A stretch of 55,247 nucleotides of DNA from the NCBI GenBank assembly GCA_025363155.1, contig JANYEL010000174.1, positions 1-55,247 on the forward strand. The letters are read 5' to 3'. The translations under genes and the position numbers were made by a program. This DNA comes from Moraxellaceae bacterium. Its GTDB lineage: Bacteria > Pseudomonadota > Gammaproteobacteria > Pseudomonadales > Moraxellaceae. This document shows, one piece after another, positions 9,291 through 17,761 of this stretch. Below the pieces are notes generated by a model. The model was not told where the DNA came from. It saw only the letters and a list, made by a program, of their open reading frames with translations, and ran no database searches. Positions within the stretch are counted from its first letter, which is position 1; each line of letters starts with the position of its first letter.

Positions 9291-10397
9291 TTATTCCTCC
9301 GCGCCGCCAATACCTTGCCATGCTGCTTTCAGCGCGATCACACTTGTCGAAGCGATACGATCACTCGCTTTAAGTGCGCCGCTGATTTGGGCACGCTGTC
9401 CTGCACTGGTCAGTACCTTAATTGGGACTGCATGGAAGGCATTCTTATCGCGCACAAAAACGACCGCATTTTCACCTTGACGGGCAATTGCCGAGATTGG
9501 AATATCCCATGAGTTACTTGCAGCCAAAGGTAGCTTCACTTGAACAAACTCACCTAAACGTAGAGTCGAAGTTCCAGTCGTGACTTTGGCGCGAACATGC
9601 GAGGTTTGACCATTTCGACTAAATGGATTGATGCTCTGAATTGTTCCTGAACCGCCTCCAGCGATTTGGACTTGCTGACCAACAGACCAGCGACCTGTAT
9701 CACCACTAGGTACCTGTATATCCATCCATAACGTATCCAGTTTGGCGAGTTGCATGAGTGGGTCGGCTGCTGTAACACGTTGCCCAAGTTTTGCTGACAG
9801 ACTGATAATTGTTGCTGCACTCGGAGCGGTGATCGTGAGTTCATTGCTGATTCCGCCACTGTTACTCATGCGACTGAGGGCGGAAGGACTGACACCAGAT
9901 AGTGACAGAGTCATTTTGGCTTGCTGCAGAACAGCTTGAGCATCACGAAGAGCTGAGTCCGCTTCGATGACGCGCCGTTCAGCGATAATTCCTTCTTTAA
10001 ACAAAGCGCGTTCACGACTTGCTGTTGAGCTTGCAAGACGAACGCGATTCTGTGCTTGAATCAATGCGAGCTGTTGCTCACCGAGCTGTGGACTGCTGAG
10101 CACCAGTAGCGGTGTACCCTTAGTCACTTGTTGATTTTCTTGAACGAGAATTCGACTGACTAAACCTGCCAGTGGTGCACTGACAATCGTTTCTTGCTGT
10201 GGAGGTAAGATGACTTGTGCGGGAAAACTTGCACTCACACCATTCGTTTGATTACTCAGCGCGACGAGTTCGATACCCAGTGTACGCATTTGGGTATCTG
10301 TCACGGTAAAGTTATTATTTTCTGCAGCATTCAAATAAGGCGCTGCACTGAGCAACAGCATAGTAGCTGCGCCCGTCATGGGACGTATAAAAGACAT
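9291..10397 (-). CDS. czcB: CzcB-type membrane-fusion (periplasmic adaptor) protein
   Basis: This 368-residue protein has a signal peptide (about residues 1-24), a lipoyl/barrel-sandwich half-motif (VSAPLAGLVSRILVQENQQVTKG) and a long alpha-hairpin (GEQQLALIQAQNRVRLASSTASRERALFKEG). These are followed by the second lipoyl half (ITAPSAATIISLSAKLGQRV) and a beta-barrel domain. It should bridge CzcA in the inner membrane to CzcC in the outer membrane. It lacks the N-terminal metal-binding domain seen in the copper adaptor at 28281. Upstream lie two small hairpins that may tune expression from the preceding gene. Confidence 0.86.
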   Translation of the reverse strand: MSFIRPMTGAATMLLLSAAPYLNAAENNNFTVTDTQMRTLGIELVALSNQTNGVSASFPAQVILPPQQETIVSAPLAGLVSRILVQENQQVTKGTPLLVLSSPQLGEQQLALIQAQNRVRLASSTASRERALFKEGIIAERRVIEADSALRDAQAVLQQAKMTLSLSGVSPSALSRMSNSGGISNELTITAPSAATIISLSAKLGQRVTAADPLMQLAKLDTLWMDIQVPSGDTGRWSVGQQVQIAGGGSGTIQSINPFSRNGQTSHVRAKVTTGTSTLRLGEFVQVKLPLAASNSWDIPISAIARQGENAVVFVRDKNAFHAVPIKVLTSAGQRAQISGALKASDRIASTSVIALKAAWQGIGGAEE

Positions 10398-10436
10398 AAC
10401 TATCCTTTAGAATAAAATTTTAAGAAATTGAGATAC

Positions 10437-10490
10437 GCGGCATAGCCGCAAACATTCATACGAGAAGACGCTCCACACGAATGGTGGAGC
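10437..10490. promoter_or_regulatory. Two small hairpins between the secreted protein gene and czcB
   Basis: GCGGC-ATA-GCCGC (10437-10449) and GCTCCAC-ACGAATG-GTGGAGC (10470-10490) are consecutive inverted repeats in the 102-bp gap. Neither has a T run on the minus strand, so processing or attenuation is more likely than termination. Function is not known. Confidence 0.35.
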
Positions 10491-10499
10491 GAGATGTGA

Positions 10500-10964
10500 C
10501 TAAATTCGGAGTTGGGTTAACTGAACAATTGCAATCGAGGAATTACGGCTTGAAGGCGGTGAAGCTATGGGTGGCGGCTGTTGTGCCACAAGCATTTTTT
10601 GTGCAAGTGAAGTGTAGTTAAAAACTGGTGGTGGCAGATAGGTAAGCAACACATCGGCTGCAATTTTAACTTTCGCTAATTCCACATGGCTAGTTAATGC
10701 CGAGAACTCTGGATGCGCACATCTCAACTTGATGACATGATCGCTATGAATGCGCTGTGTATCACTGGCTGTAGGCTCATGTGAGTCCCGATAGCCCCGA
10801 TGATGGACGATCAGACGGTGACTATCATCATCAACAATAATCAGTGCATTTGGCTCTAGCGTTTTCGCCTCATGGAATTGCATCGCATTGGCGGCACCTG
10901 TCGAAACCCAGATATAACTGAGCAGACAAAGTAGCTGGACTATGATGCGGGATACCGAAGCCAT
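10500..10964 (-). CDS. Small secreted protein leading the czc operon (CzcI-like position)
   Basis: This 154-residue protein has an N-terminal signal peptide (IIVQLLCLLSYIWVSTGAANA) and scattered histidines (RLIVHHRGYRDSHE, RIHSDHVIKLRCAHPE). The tail is Pro/Ser-rich. It sits directly upstream of czcB on the same strand, where czcI or nccX genes often sit in metal RND operons. I do not recognise a domain. A periplasmic metal-binding or sensing role is inferred from signal peptide, histidines and position. Confidence 0.6.
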   Translation of the reverse strand: MASVSRIIVQLLCLLSYIWVSTGAANAMQFHEAKTLEPNALIIVDDDSHRLIVHHRGYRDSHEPTASDTQRIHSDHVIKLRCAHPEFSALTSHVELAKVKIAADVLLTYLPPPVFNYTSLAQKMLVAQQPPPIASPPSSRNSSIAIVQLTQLRI

Positions 10965-11082
10965 GAGTGCGATTGTGAAGTACGACTGAAATGAGAACTC
11001 ATTCTACAGCGATCTACTTGAAAGCTGTATGTGAAATTGTTAATAAGAGAAACCAAATGCTTTTGAGTCAGATTTAGCTGTT

Positions 11083-11745
11083 TTACTTTTGCAGTATCCA
11101 GCGAAACAGCACAACAGCAATCAACATTCCCACAATCTGCGACGCGATGAAACCTACTGTATCTGTAGGTCTAATTCCCGCAAATGTATTGGTCAGCGAA
11201 CGCGCTAGAGTGACCGCAGGATTGGCAAACGATGTAGAGGAAGTAAACCAATAAGCTGAGGTGATATAAGCCGCTACTGCGGCAGGCGTAATCTCTGGAC
11301 GGTATTTGGAGGTGGATAGGATGACCGCAAGCAGCCCAAAGGTGGCCACACATTCACTCCACCACAGCGACCCACCAGTACGGATATGCTCTGAAAAGGA
11401 AATCAACGGCAAATCAAACATCAAATGTACTGCCATGACCCCAACAACAGCACCCACGATCTGTATCCCAATGTAGCCAATTGCCTCAATAACTGGTAAA
11501 CGATTATGCAATACCTCTGAAATCGTCACTACTGGATTAAAGTGCGCCCCAGAAATAGAGCCAAAAATCAGAATCAGGGCATACAGACCTGCACCTGTTG
11601 CCAGTGCATTTGCCAATAGCACCAACCCAACATTACCGCCTGATAGTTTGTCTGCCATGATTCCTGAACCCACAACCACAGCGAGCAGAAATGCAGTCCC
11701 CAGAAACTCAGCAACCAGACGACGGCTATACGTTATGTTTTGCAT
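11083..11745 (-). CDS. aqpS: AqpS-like aquaglyceroporin of an arsenic operon
   Basis: This 220-residue MIP-family channel has six predicted helices and the two half-helix motifs. The first is changed from NPA to NPV (GAHFNPVVTIS); the second is normal (FANPAVTLAR). Its start overlaps the arsC stop, so it belongs to the arsR-arsC-channel operon. In the known arsR-aqpS-arsC arrangement, arsenite made by ArsC leaves the cell down its gradient through the channel. No arsB or acr3 pump is present in the window, which supports that role here. The NPV change could widen selectivity; this is inference. Confidence 0.85.
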   Translation of the reverse strand: MQNITYSRRLVAEFLGTAFLLAVVVGSGIMADKLSGGNVGLVLLANALATGAGLYALILIFGSISGAHFNPVVTISEVLHNRLPVIEAIGYIGIQIVGAVVGVMAVHLMFDLPLISFSEHIRTGGSLWWSECVATFGLLAVILSTSKYRPEITPAAVAAYITSAYWFTSSTSFANPAVTLARSLTNTFAGIRPTDTVGFIASQIVGMLIAVVLFRWILQK

Positions 11746-12242
11746 TATGCGTCCTGTCCGATTTCATCCAGTTTGTGTGACAGTTCTTCTTTGCTGTACT
11801 GCTCAAGCGGTAGATCAACCAGTTTTTGCATACGGTCTTTGATCAAGCCAAAGGTATGTGAAAAAGCTGCGCGTTTATCCTTATCGCTGCCTTGTACATG
11901 CGAGGGATCTTCAAAACCCCAGTGGATTTTTAATGGGCTACCAAGCCACAACGGACAGGACTCACCCGCAGCACTGTCGCAAACGGTGATTACAATATCC
12001 ATTTTCGGTGAATCTGGCTGACTAAACTCATCCCAGCTTTTGCTGCGGACTTTGGTGGTGTCATAGCCAATAGTTTGAGCTTGTTCAATCGCAAACGGAT
12101 TAATTTTTCCTGTAGGCTGACTGCCTGCGCTGTATGCCTGAAAACGGCCTTTGCCCAAGACGTTAATTGCAGCCTCGCTCATAATGCTACGGGCTGAATT
12201 ACCTGTACACAGCACCAATACCTTCCAAATTTTGCTAGTCAT
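11745..12242 (-). CDS. arsC: Arsenate reductase ArsC (low-MW phosphatase type)
   Basis: This 165-residue cytoplasmic enzyme reduces arsenate to arsenite. The catalytic P-loop is VLCTGNSARS (CX5R) at the N-terminus, and two further cysteines lie in VCDSAAGESCPLW, matching the thioredoxin- or mycothiol-type cascade rather than the glutaredoxin type. The acid is in the HWGFEDPSH segment. The start at 12242 follows GGGAG; an in-frame ATG 12 bases upstream is less well placed. It lies between arsR and the aquaporin gene and overlaps the latter by three bases. Confidence 0.92.
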   Translation of the reverse strand: MTSKIWKVLVLCTGNSARSIMSEAAINVLGKGRFQAYSAGSQPTGKINPFAIEQAQTIGYDTTKVRSKSWDEFSQPDSPKMDIVITVCDSAAGESCPLWLGSPLKIHWGFEDPSHVQGSDKDKRAAFSHTFGLIKDRMQKLVDLPLEQYSKEELSHKLDEIGQDA

Positions 12243-12254
12243 AGCGGCTCCCAT

Positions 12255-12596
12255 TTATGATGTAGATCGTTCAGCATCAGTAGTGCACGACTCTAAGGCT
12301 GATATACAGGGCAATCCACCGCAGCAATTTTCAGTCAGAAAGACTAAAACCTCATTCATGCAGACGAAGTTGGCGGTATAAATGATAAAGCGCCCGCTTT
12401 GCTGGGCATTGATCATATTTGCATGACTCAGTTCTTTCAGATGAAAGGATAAAGCTGATGGCGCAATGCCGACCAGTTCGGCAATCTTGCCCGCAGGCAG
12501 TCCATCAGCGCCAGCCTGTACCAGAAGGCGGAATACCTTTAGTCGAGATTCTTGTGCAAGTGCTGCCAATCCAACAACAATATTTGATGTTTTCAT
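12255..12596 (-). CDS. arsR: ArsR-family arsenite-responsive repressor
   Basis: This 113-residue winged-helix repressor has its DNA-recognition region around GIAPSALSFHLKEL. The trivalent arsenic ligands are probably the C-terminal cysteines in ENCCGGLPCI. This is a spacing like the C-terminal Cys triad of some ArsR proteins and unlike the helix-3 CVC site of E. coli ArsR. It heads the operon with arsC and aqpS. Its own start is flanked by the palindrome TATTTCAA-N6-TTGAAATA. Confidence 0.9.
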   Translation of the reverse strand: MKTSNIVVGLAALAQESRLKVFRLLVQAGADGLPAGKIAELVGIAPSALSFHLKELSHANMINAQQSGRFIIYTANFVCMNEVLVFLTENCCGGLPCISALESCTTDAERSTS

Positions 12597-12617
12597 ATTT
12601 CAAGAACAATTGAAATA
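12596..12617 (-). promoter_or_regulatory. ArsR operator
   Basis: TATTTCAA-GAACAA-TTGAAATA is a perfect 8-bp-arm inverted repeat touching the arsR start codon. TTCAA/TTGAA half sites are typical for ArsR, so binding here would block transcription of arsR-arsC-aqpS. Confidence 0.75.
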
Positions 12618-12716
12618 TTTAGAAAATGAAAGATCTATTCATGGTCTCTCAAGAAATAAGAATAAACCAAACATTCACCTTATATCAAACGAAAGGTAAG
12701 ATGCATATTTTTTAAT

Positions 12717-12842
12717 TCATTGGTTGACAATTGCAGGCAGAAAATCTCCCCATTCAGATTCAAAATGCAGAATCGCTATTTGATAACTGCGATGAGTGTT
12801 ATTCCGTGTCGCTGTATTAATGTACTGATCAAGTTTGCTCAT
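12717..12842 (-). pseudogene. Tyrosine-recombinase N-terminal remnant
   Basis: The 41-codon frame reads MSKLDQYINTATRNNT then HRSYQIAILHFESEWGDFLP, then stops. This looks like the SAM-like core-binding start of phage-type integrases that open with a RxxTxRxY helix. No catalytic domain follows; beyond the stop there is only AT-rich sequence up to the ars operator. It is probably a stub of an integrase whose remainder was deleted. The rest of the 12618-12893 stretch holds nothing else recognisable. Confidence 0.5.
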
Positions 12843-12893
12843 AATCCTTAAGCCCAATATTTATCATGATGTGAGGTGTGTGATTAAACAGTA

Positions 12894-14177
12894 TTACAAT
12901 ACCCTTGCAAGCGCTTCAATCGCCTTCATCCCCGTCCCAAAACGACTAATCGCCTCGCGATTGCTACTGAGATCACCATAGGCAATAAAACGTAAATTGA
13001 GTGCATCAATTTTGCCAAAGGCAGGTCGGTTGATCTGCTTACGGACATCTTCCTCACGAGTATCTGGCGCTACTAGAAACAATGGCAAATGAGCCCGCTC
13101 TGGTAGACTCATGGCCAAATCGAGCATTCGGACAATGCCAGAGTAAATACTGGTGCTGTGTTCGACCTCAAACGCAGCGATGACGTCACCAGTTGTCTCA
13201 AGCCAAAGTACATCAATTAAGCCAATCGCCTCTGCGGCATCCGAGTTTGCAAGCGCTGTGGGCAGGCTTGATAAACACCCTGTTCCTAATACCGTTTCGC
13301 CATATTGTCGTTTACGATCATTACTAGCAATCCATACTGAAAAACCTAATGCATGGCCTAAGTCTCTTAGCCAACCTTGTACACTTGTATGGGTATGATC
13401 TGACTCTTGTGCTAGTTTCAGAGCCTTGACCGAAGCCGCACTGTCTTCATGGACTTTGGCCAATTCCAATTTGAATCGTTGCAGTGCAGTGGCATTATCT
13501 TCTTGAGGAATCACAGGATAACGACCTTTGCCCACATCAAATAAGAATCCTGCAATTGCACCAAGATCATTAGAAAACAGGTCATGGTATTGCTGATTCA
13601 ACTCCAAGATACCACTTCTCATGGCCACATAATCTGGCCACCGACCCAGCTTGACGTTACCCCCCGTGATTTGGTTATAACCTGCGACGATTGCCGTGTT
13701 AAATGGTGGGGTACGTGTAGGGTGAAGAAAATACAGGAGATTAGCGACTGCTGGTCCTAAGCCTTTAATACCGTGGTGATGCAAAATATGTATTGCATCA
13801 ATCAGGGCTTGATCACTTTGGCAGCATAGGCAGGTCGATAAGAAACGACCAAAGGCTTTTTGGTTATCTGCACTTTCATAGATATCTGGGATTCTGAGTT
13901 TAGGCTTCCATAAAAAGGCATGGTCAGCTCCTTTAAATATCTGGCGCTGTTCGGCAATAGACGCAACGACGGTTTCAAGTGAAGAACCCCTGTAAAGGTT
14001 CCCAAACTCGCCGCGTTCAATTTCAGCAGTGACAGCTTGTAAGCCACGCCGAATCGAGCGAAAGTTTTTAATGCGCTCTTCCCATAGAAACCATGATTGG
14101 TAAGTTCCCCCTTGATCTTCGCGCCAACGTTCAATGAGGCGTCTGAGCATGGGATTTTCATTTTGGGCATCAATCAT
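12894..14177 (-). CDS. Unrecognised protein: HhH-glycosylase-like N-half plus EVE-type nuclease C-half
   Basis: This 427-residue soluble protein was not matched to a named family. Residues about 120-190 read like a helix-hairpin-helix DNA-repair fold (HHHGIKGLGPAVANLLYFL, then TRTPPFNTAIVAGYN). The C-terminal half (about 265-390) looks like a PD-(D/E)XK variant: GLIDVLWLE supplies the Asp and AAFEVEHSTSIYSG an E-x-E pair, preceded by HTSVQGWLRDLGHALGFSVWI. No methyltransferase or ATPase neighbour is present, so it is not an ordinary restriction pair. It could be a nuclease active on modified or damaged DNA. It sits beside an integrase stub between arsenic and copper genes, and both sides of it are probably junctions. 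Confidence 0.6.
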   Translation of the reverse strand: MIDAQNENPMLRRLIERWREDQGGTYQSWFLWEERIKNFRSIRRGLQAVTAEIERGEFGNLYRGSSLETVVASIAEQRQIFKGADHAFLWKPKLRIPDIYESADNQKAFGRFLSTCLCCQSDQALIDAIHILHHHGIKGLGPAVANLLYFLHPTRTPPFNTAIVAGYNQITGGNVKLGRWPDYVAMRSGILELNQQYHDLFSNDLGAIAGFLFDVGKGRYPVIPQEDNATALQRFKLELAKVHEDSAASVKALKLAQESDHTHTSVQGWLRDLGHALGFSVWIASNDRKRQYGETVLGTGCLSSLPTALANSDAAEAIGLIDVLWLETTGDVIAAFEVEHSTSIYSGIVRMLDLAMSLPERAHLPLFLVAPDTREEDVRKQINRPAFGKIDALNLRFIAYGDLSSNREAISRFGTGMKAIEALARVL

Positions 14178-14282
14178 TCAAGCATTCCATCTGGCAAAAA
14201 CTATCGTCCTATCATAGACGATCATGCATCAAAAACGCACGTTGGGTTCAGCATGCGTTAGTTAGATTAAGTCCTGTATACA

Positions 14283-14582
14283 TCAGAGTTTATTCGGGTT
14301 CACTGATGATGTAATCGGTTGTGATGGTGAGCCGATCGACTGCGGCATGGTCACAACCTGCTGATCTGTCTTTAAACGTACTGTGTTTAAAAGACTCTCT
14401 TGATCACCATGAGTATGTGGTGAATTTTCTTCAGAAACCTCCTTGCTATGATCGTGATCCGTCACTGCTTCAAGTTCAGTATCGGACATAGTAGACATGT
14501 GGTGGCTCGCTGGTACTTCATTGGCACACAGGACACCGCTAAATCCGAGCAATAGCAATGGTAATAATCGACGTATGTTCAT
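14283..14582 (-). CDS. Small His-rich secreted protein (MSDxELxAV family), copper-block copy 1
   Basis: This 99-residue protein has a signal peptide (MNIRRLLPLLLLGFSGVLCA), then MSDTELEAVTDHDHSKE and SPHTHGDQESLL. The same plan recurs at 20076-20429 and 37721-37927. The start at 14582 is chosen because it aligns with the start of the 37721 copy. The gene follows copB by 30 bases and is probably co-transcribed with copA-copB. The paired His/Asp clusters suggest periplasmic metal binding. I do not know a named family. Confidence 0.65.
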   Translation of the reverse strand: MNIRRLLPLLLLGFSGVLCANEVPASHHMSTMSDTELEAVTDHDHSKEVSEENSPHTHGDQESLLNTVRLKTDQQVVTMPQSIGSPSQPITSSVNPNKL

Positions 14583-14611
14583 CCCTGAATTTAAACTCTT
14601 CATTTATTCTT

Positions 14612-15757
14612 TTAAAACCAAAGCCGCACGCCGGCAACTGCAATCGTTTTACTTGTTGGCTCGCTATAGGCACGCAACAGCTCCGCAGTCTTGCCATATT
14701 GATGCACTATTTCGACTCCGACATAGGGTGCAAACTGGCGTGTGATCTCATAACGCAGACGCAACCCCGCTTGTAAATCACTGAATCCTTTACCAACATC
14801 ACGCTCTGGGTCATCTTTGCTATACAAATTCGCCTCTATAGTGGGCTGTAGAATCAAACGTTGTGTAATACGCCAATCGTAGGTTGCCTCTAAGCGTAGT
14901 GCAGCGCGATTTTCGTTACCAATATAGACTGTGCCGCCAAGATCAAGCCAATACGGCGAAATGCCATTTAAGCCGAATGCCAGCCATGTCTGTCCTTTTT
15001 CTTTTCCACTGTCTTGGCGCAATCCAAGCTCGGTATTCCAAAAAATATCAATGGGTTTACGCCATAACAACTCGGTTCGTGCATCTTCGAGTTTGCTATT
15101 AGCAGTATCACCCTCAGCTTTCAATGCAAGACGATTCCAGTCTGAACCGACCCATGCATCGATATCGTAACCACCTTCGGTTTTTCCATGACTGCGAGCA
15201 ACCTCAAGTTGATTGAGCATCACACTCATCATAATGCCGTTGCCCATCATTTCAGGCGGTGCAATCGGACCAAAATCACGACCTTGTGAATAATCAGGAC
15301 TGCGCGCATCTGGAGGTGCAGAACCGCCTTGCATCTTGCCCATTTGCATCCCCCCCATATCCATAGAACCGTGATCCATGTTTGACATGTCCATTGAGCC
15401 TTTGCCCATATCCATAGAGCTGTGATCCATGTTTGACATGTCCATTGAACCTTTGCCCATATCCATAGAGCTGTGATCCATGTTTGACATGTCCATTGAA
15501 CCTTTGCTCATATCCATAGAACCGTGATCCATGTTTGACATGTTCATCGAACGACCCTTTTTTGGTACCTTTTTACTAATAGCAGAGGACTTAACCTTCG
15601 GTTTAACCACTACTTTAGTCTTTGTCTTAGACATATCCATTTTCCTGTCCATCCCTGACATCGAGCTCATGTCCATACCCGAATGATCCATGCGGGGTTC
15701 CGCCGCCAAAACTGGCAGACTCAATACTAATAGGCTCAGCGTTAATATATTTTTCAT
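14612..15757 (-). CDS. copB: Copper resistance outer-membrane protein CopB
   Basis: This 381-residue protein has a signal peptide, then a Met/His/Asp-rich periplasmic stretch (about residues 20-150) with four 17-residue repeats. It ends with the conserved PcoB/CopB beta-barrel (YDIDAWVGSDWNRLALKAEG near the start of the barrel, RLWF at the C-terminus). It is thought to store or move copper at the outer membrane with CopA. The start at 15757 lies two bases after the copA stop; the frame is open upstream but would overlap copA. The repeat region is variable in this family. Confidence 0.9.
   Translation of the reverse strand: MKNILTLSLLVLSLPVLAAEPRMDHSGMDMSSMSGMDRKMDMSKTKTKVVVKPKVKSSAISKKVPKKGRSMNMSNMDHGSMDMSKGSMDMSNMDHSSMDMGKGSMDMSNMDHSSMDMGKGSMDMSNMDHGSMDMGGMQMGKMQGGSAPPDARSPDYSQGRDFGPIAPPEMMGNGIMMSVMLNQLEVARSHGKTEGGYDIDAWVGSDWNRLALKAEGDTANSKLEDARTELLWRKPIDIFWNTELGLRQDSGKEKGQTWLAFGLNGISPYWLDLGGTVYIGNENRAALRLEATYDWRITQRLILQPTIEANLYSKDDPERDVGKGFSDLQAGLRLRYEITRQFAPYVGVEIVHQYGKTAELLRAYSEPTSKTIAVAGVRLWF
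15356..15552. repeat. 51-bp tandem repeat inside copB
   Basis: Three full units (15356-15406, 15407-15457, 15458-15508) and a partial fourth follow each other with only a few base changes. In protein, each codes for a 17-residue copper-binding block built on MDMSNMDHSSMDMGKGS. The unit is a multiple of three, so copy number can change without a frameshift. Confidence 0.9.
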
Positions 15758-15759
15758 GA

Positions 15760-17409
15760 TTAATCCACCACCACTTCGCGAAACATGCCTGACTCCATAT
15801 GGTAGAGCAGATGGCAGTGCCATGCCCAGCGGCCCGCTTCACCAGTGACGTCAAACGAGATTTTCTGTGCGGGTTGCACAACAATTGTATGTTTACGAAC
15901 TTGAAAATCACCATTAGGCGCACGCAAGTCACTCCACATGCCATGAAGATGCATGGGATGCGTCATCATTGTGTCATTCACTAATGAGATTCGTACCCGC
16001 TCACCCTTGGCAAGACGTACTGGTTTAGACTCTTTAAAGGTCAGTCCGTCGAAGCCCCAAATGTAGCGCTCCATATTTCCTGTGAGATGCATTTCAATTT
16101 CACGCGTGGGATCGCGCTGCTCTTGATTGGCTTTCCCTATTGAATGTAAATCGGCATAGGTCAAGACTCGGCGGCCATTGTCGCGTAGGTTAACGCCAGC
16201 ATCATCAAGATTGGTACGAGGCATATCGACATGCATATCTGTACTAAAACCATATTCAGTCTTAGCATGCTTAGCCATCGTACTAGCCGACATATCACCC
16301 ATCATGTCAGTCATGCTGAGCCATTGAATTTTGTCCAACGGTGGAATAGGAGCGGACAAACCGGCTTTGACGGCTAAGGTGCCACGGGCATAACCAGAGC
16401 GATCAATATTCTGGGCAAAAATGGTGTAGGCATCATCACTCGGCTCGACTAAAACATCATAGGTTTCAGCAACGCCTATTCTAAACTCATCGACGGTGAC
16501 CGGCTCGACCAGTTGACCATCAGTACCAATCACGGTCAGCTTAAGTCCCGGAATGCGTATATCAAATATGGTTTGAGCACTACCATTGATGAAACGTAAA
16601 CGCACCTTGTCGCCTTTGCTAAATAGACCCGTCCAGTTTGATGCTGGATTCGTACCGTTTATGAGATAGGTAAAGGTATGCGCTGAAAGATCGGTGAAAT
16701 CGGTGGGCATCATGCGCATTTCATTCCACATCTTGCGATCAGCAAGGGTGTTCCTCCAGCCATTCTTGCGCACATCGGCCAAGAATTTAGTGGCTGTAGG
16801 CATCTGGTAATTATCAAAACCCGATTCCATTTTAAGCTTATTGAGCAGCATCATCGGGTTGGCATCGGTCCAGTCCGAGAGCATGATCACATGGTCACGA
16901 TCAGCTTGAATCGTCTCGCCATCGCGCGGTTCAATAACGATGGCGCCCATCATGCCAGTCTGTTCTTGGAAACCTGAGTGGGAGTGATACCAATAAGTGC
17001 CACTTTGCAGAATGGGGAATTGATAGGTAAAGGTTTGTCCCGGCTCAATGCCTTTAAAACTAATACCGGGCACGCCATCCATTCCAAAAGGCAGCAATAT
17101 GCCATGCCAATGGATCGATGATTGCTCTTTGAGGCGATTGGTAACGCGAATCGTGACCGTTTCACCTTCTTTAAAATGCAGGACAGGTGCTGGTAAGCTG
17201 CCATTAATCACCGTTGCGATGCGTGGCTTGCCCGTATAGTTGACCATAGCCTCATCAACTGTTAAATCAAACTGGCTGCCCTTTAAGCTCGTAACTTGAG
17301 TGGCGACAGCAGATAGTTTGTCAGACTTAGCCCACACACCCGTACTCACAGCGAGTCCCGCAACCGTGATACCTTGAACAAACTGTCGTCTTGATAATTG
17401 ATGAGTCAT
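15760..17409 (-). CDS. copA: Multicopper oxidase CopA (PcoA family), Tat-exported
   Basis: This 549-residue periplasmic oxidase starts with the Tat signal RRQFVQGITVAGLA. All four copper-binding motifs are present: SIHWHG, YWYHSHSG, HPMHLHG and WHCHLLYHMESGM. The middle has a modest Met-rich part (SMTDMMGDMSAS). It should oxidise Cu(I) and bind copper in the periplasm. The start at 17409 is preferred because it places the twin arginines near the N-terminus; the longer frame adds 21 residues with no signal-peptide logic. It is first in copA-copB-(14283 gene). Confidence 0.93.
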   Translation of the reverse strand: MTHQLSRRQFVQGITVAGLAVSTGVWAKSDKLSAVATQVTSLKGSQFDLTVDEAMVNYTGKPRIATVINGSLPAPVLHFKEGETVTIRVTNRLKEQSSIHWHGILLPFGMDGVPGISFKGIEPGQTFTYQFPILQSGTYWYHSHSGFQEQTGMMGAIVIEPRDGETIQADRDHVIMLSDWTDANPMMLLNKLKMESGFDNYQMPTATKFLADVRKNGWRNTLADRKMWNEMRMMPTDFTDLSAHTFTYLINGTNPASNWTGLFSKGDKVRLRFINGSAQTIFDIRIPGLKLTVIGTDGQLVEPVTVDEFRIGVAETYDVLVEPSDDAYTIFAQNIDRSGYARGTLAVKAGLSAPIPPLDKIQWLSMTDMMGDMSASTMAKHAKTEYGFSTDMHVDMPRTNLDDAGVNLRDNGRRVLTYADLHSIGKANQEQRDPTREIEMHLTGNMERYIWGFDGLTFKESKPVRLAKGERVRISLVNDTMMTHPMHLHGMWSDLRAPNGDFQVRKHTIVVQPAQKISFDVTGEAGRWAWHCHLLYHMESGMFREVVVD

Positions 17410-17562
17410 ACAGCACCTATAATATTTTTTGAACTGAGCTCCATGTACGGCATACACTAAACCATTACACATTACATCCCGTTATAGTTTTGTCCACCAG
17501 AGAACCGCATTTGGGGGTTGTCGAGTGAGGGAACGACAATGTTTTTAGTTCATAGCGATAGA

Positions 17563-17685
17563 TCAGTCACGTAACGGATCTAGCACCGAGTAAACTGGCT
17601 TTGTATGAAGCACATCCGCTCCCATGAAGCAGATGTTGGTATAGAGAGATACAAAACCACCGATCACCGCAATAAAGTCACTCAT
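17563..17685 (-). CDS. Possible 40-residue membrane microprotein upstream of copA
   Basis: The frame starts MSDFIAVIGGFVSLYTNICF and continues to a TGA, giving one hydrophobic helix and a short polar tail with HTKP. It lies in the 350-bp gap between copA and the Met-rich gene, on the same strand. No strong ribosome-binding site is seen. It may be a real small protein or chance; the remainder of the 17410-17762 gap shows nothing else. Confidence 0.35.
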   Translation of the reverse strand: MSDFIAVIGGFVSLYTNICFMGADVLHTKPVYSVLDPLRD

Positions 17686-17761
17686 TGACAGCAAACTTTA
17701 TTAAAAATCACAAGCCCTCTTCTTGATCTCGATGACTTGGTTTTTTGTTGAAGATGATAGG

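Noticed and set aside
12618..12716. pdif (XerC/XerD) recombination site in the gap
   Set aside because: No match to the XerC and XerD half-site pattern was seen here or in the other gaps I read.
15356..15552. CRISPR-like array of 51-bp repeats
   Set aside because: No spacers between units and the repeats are in-frame codons of copB.
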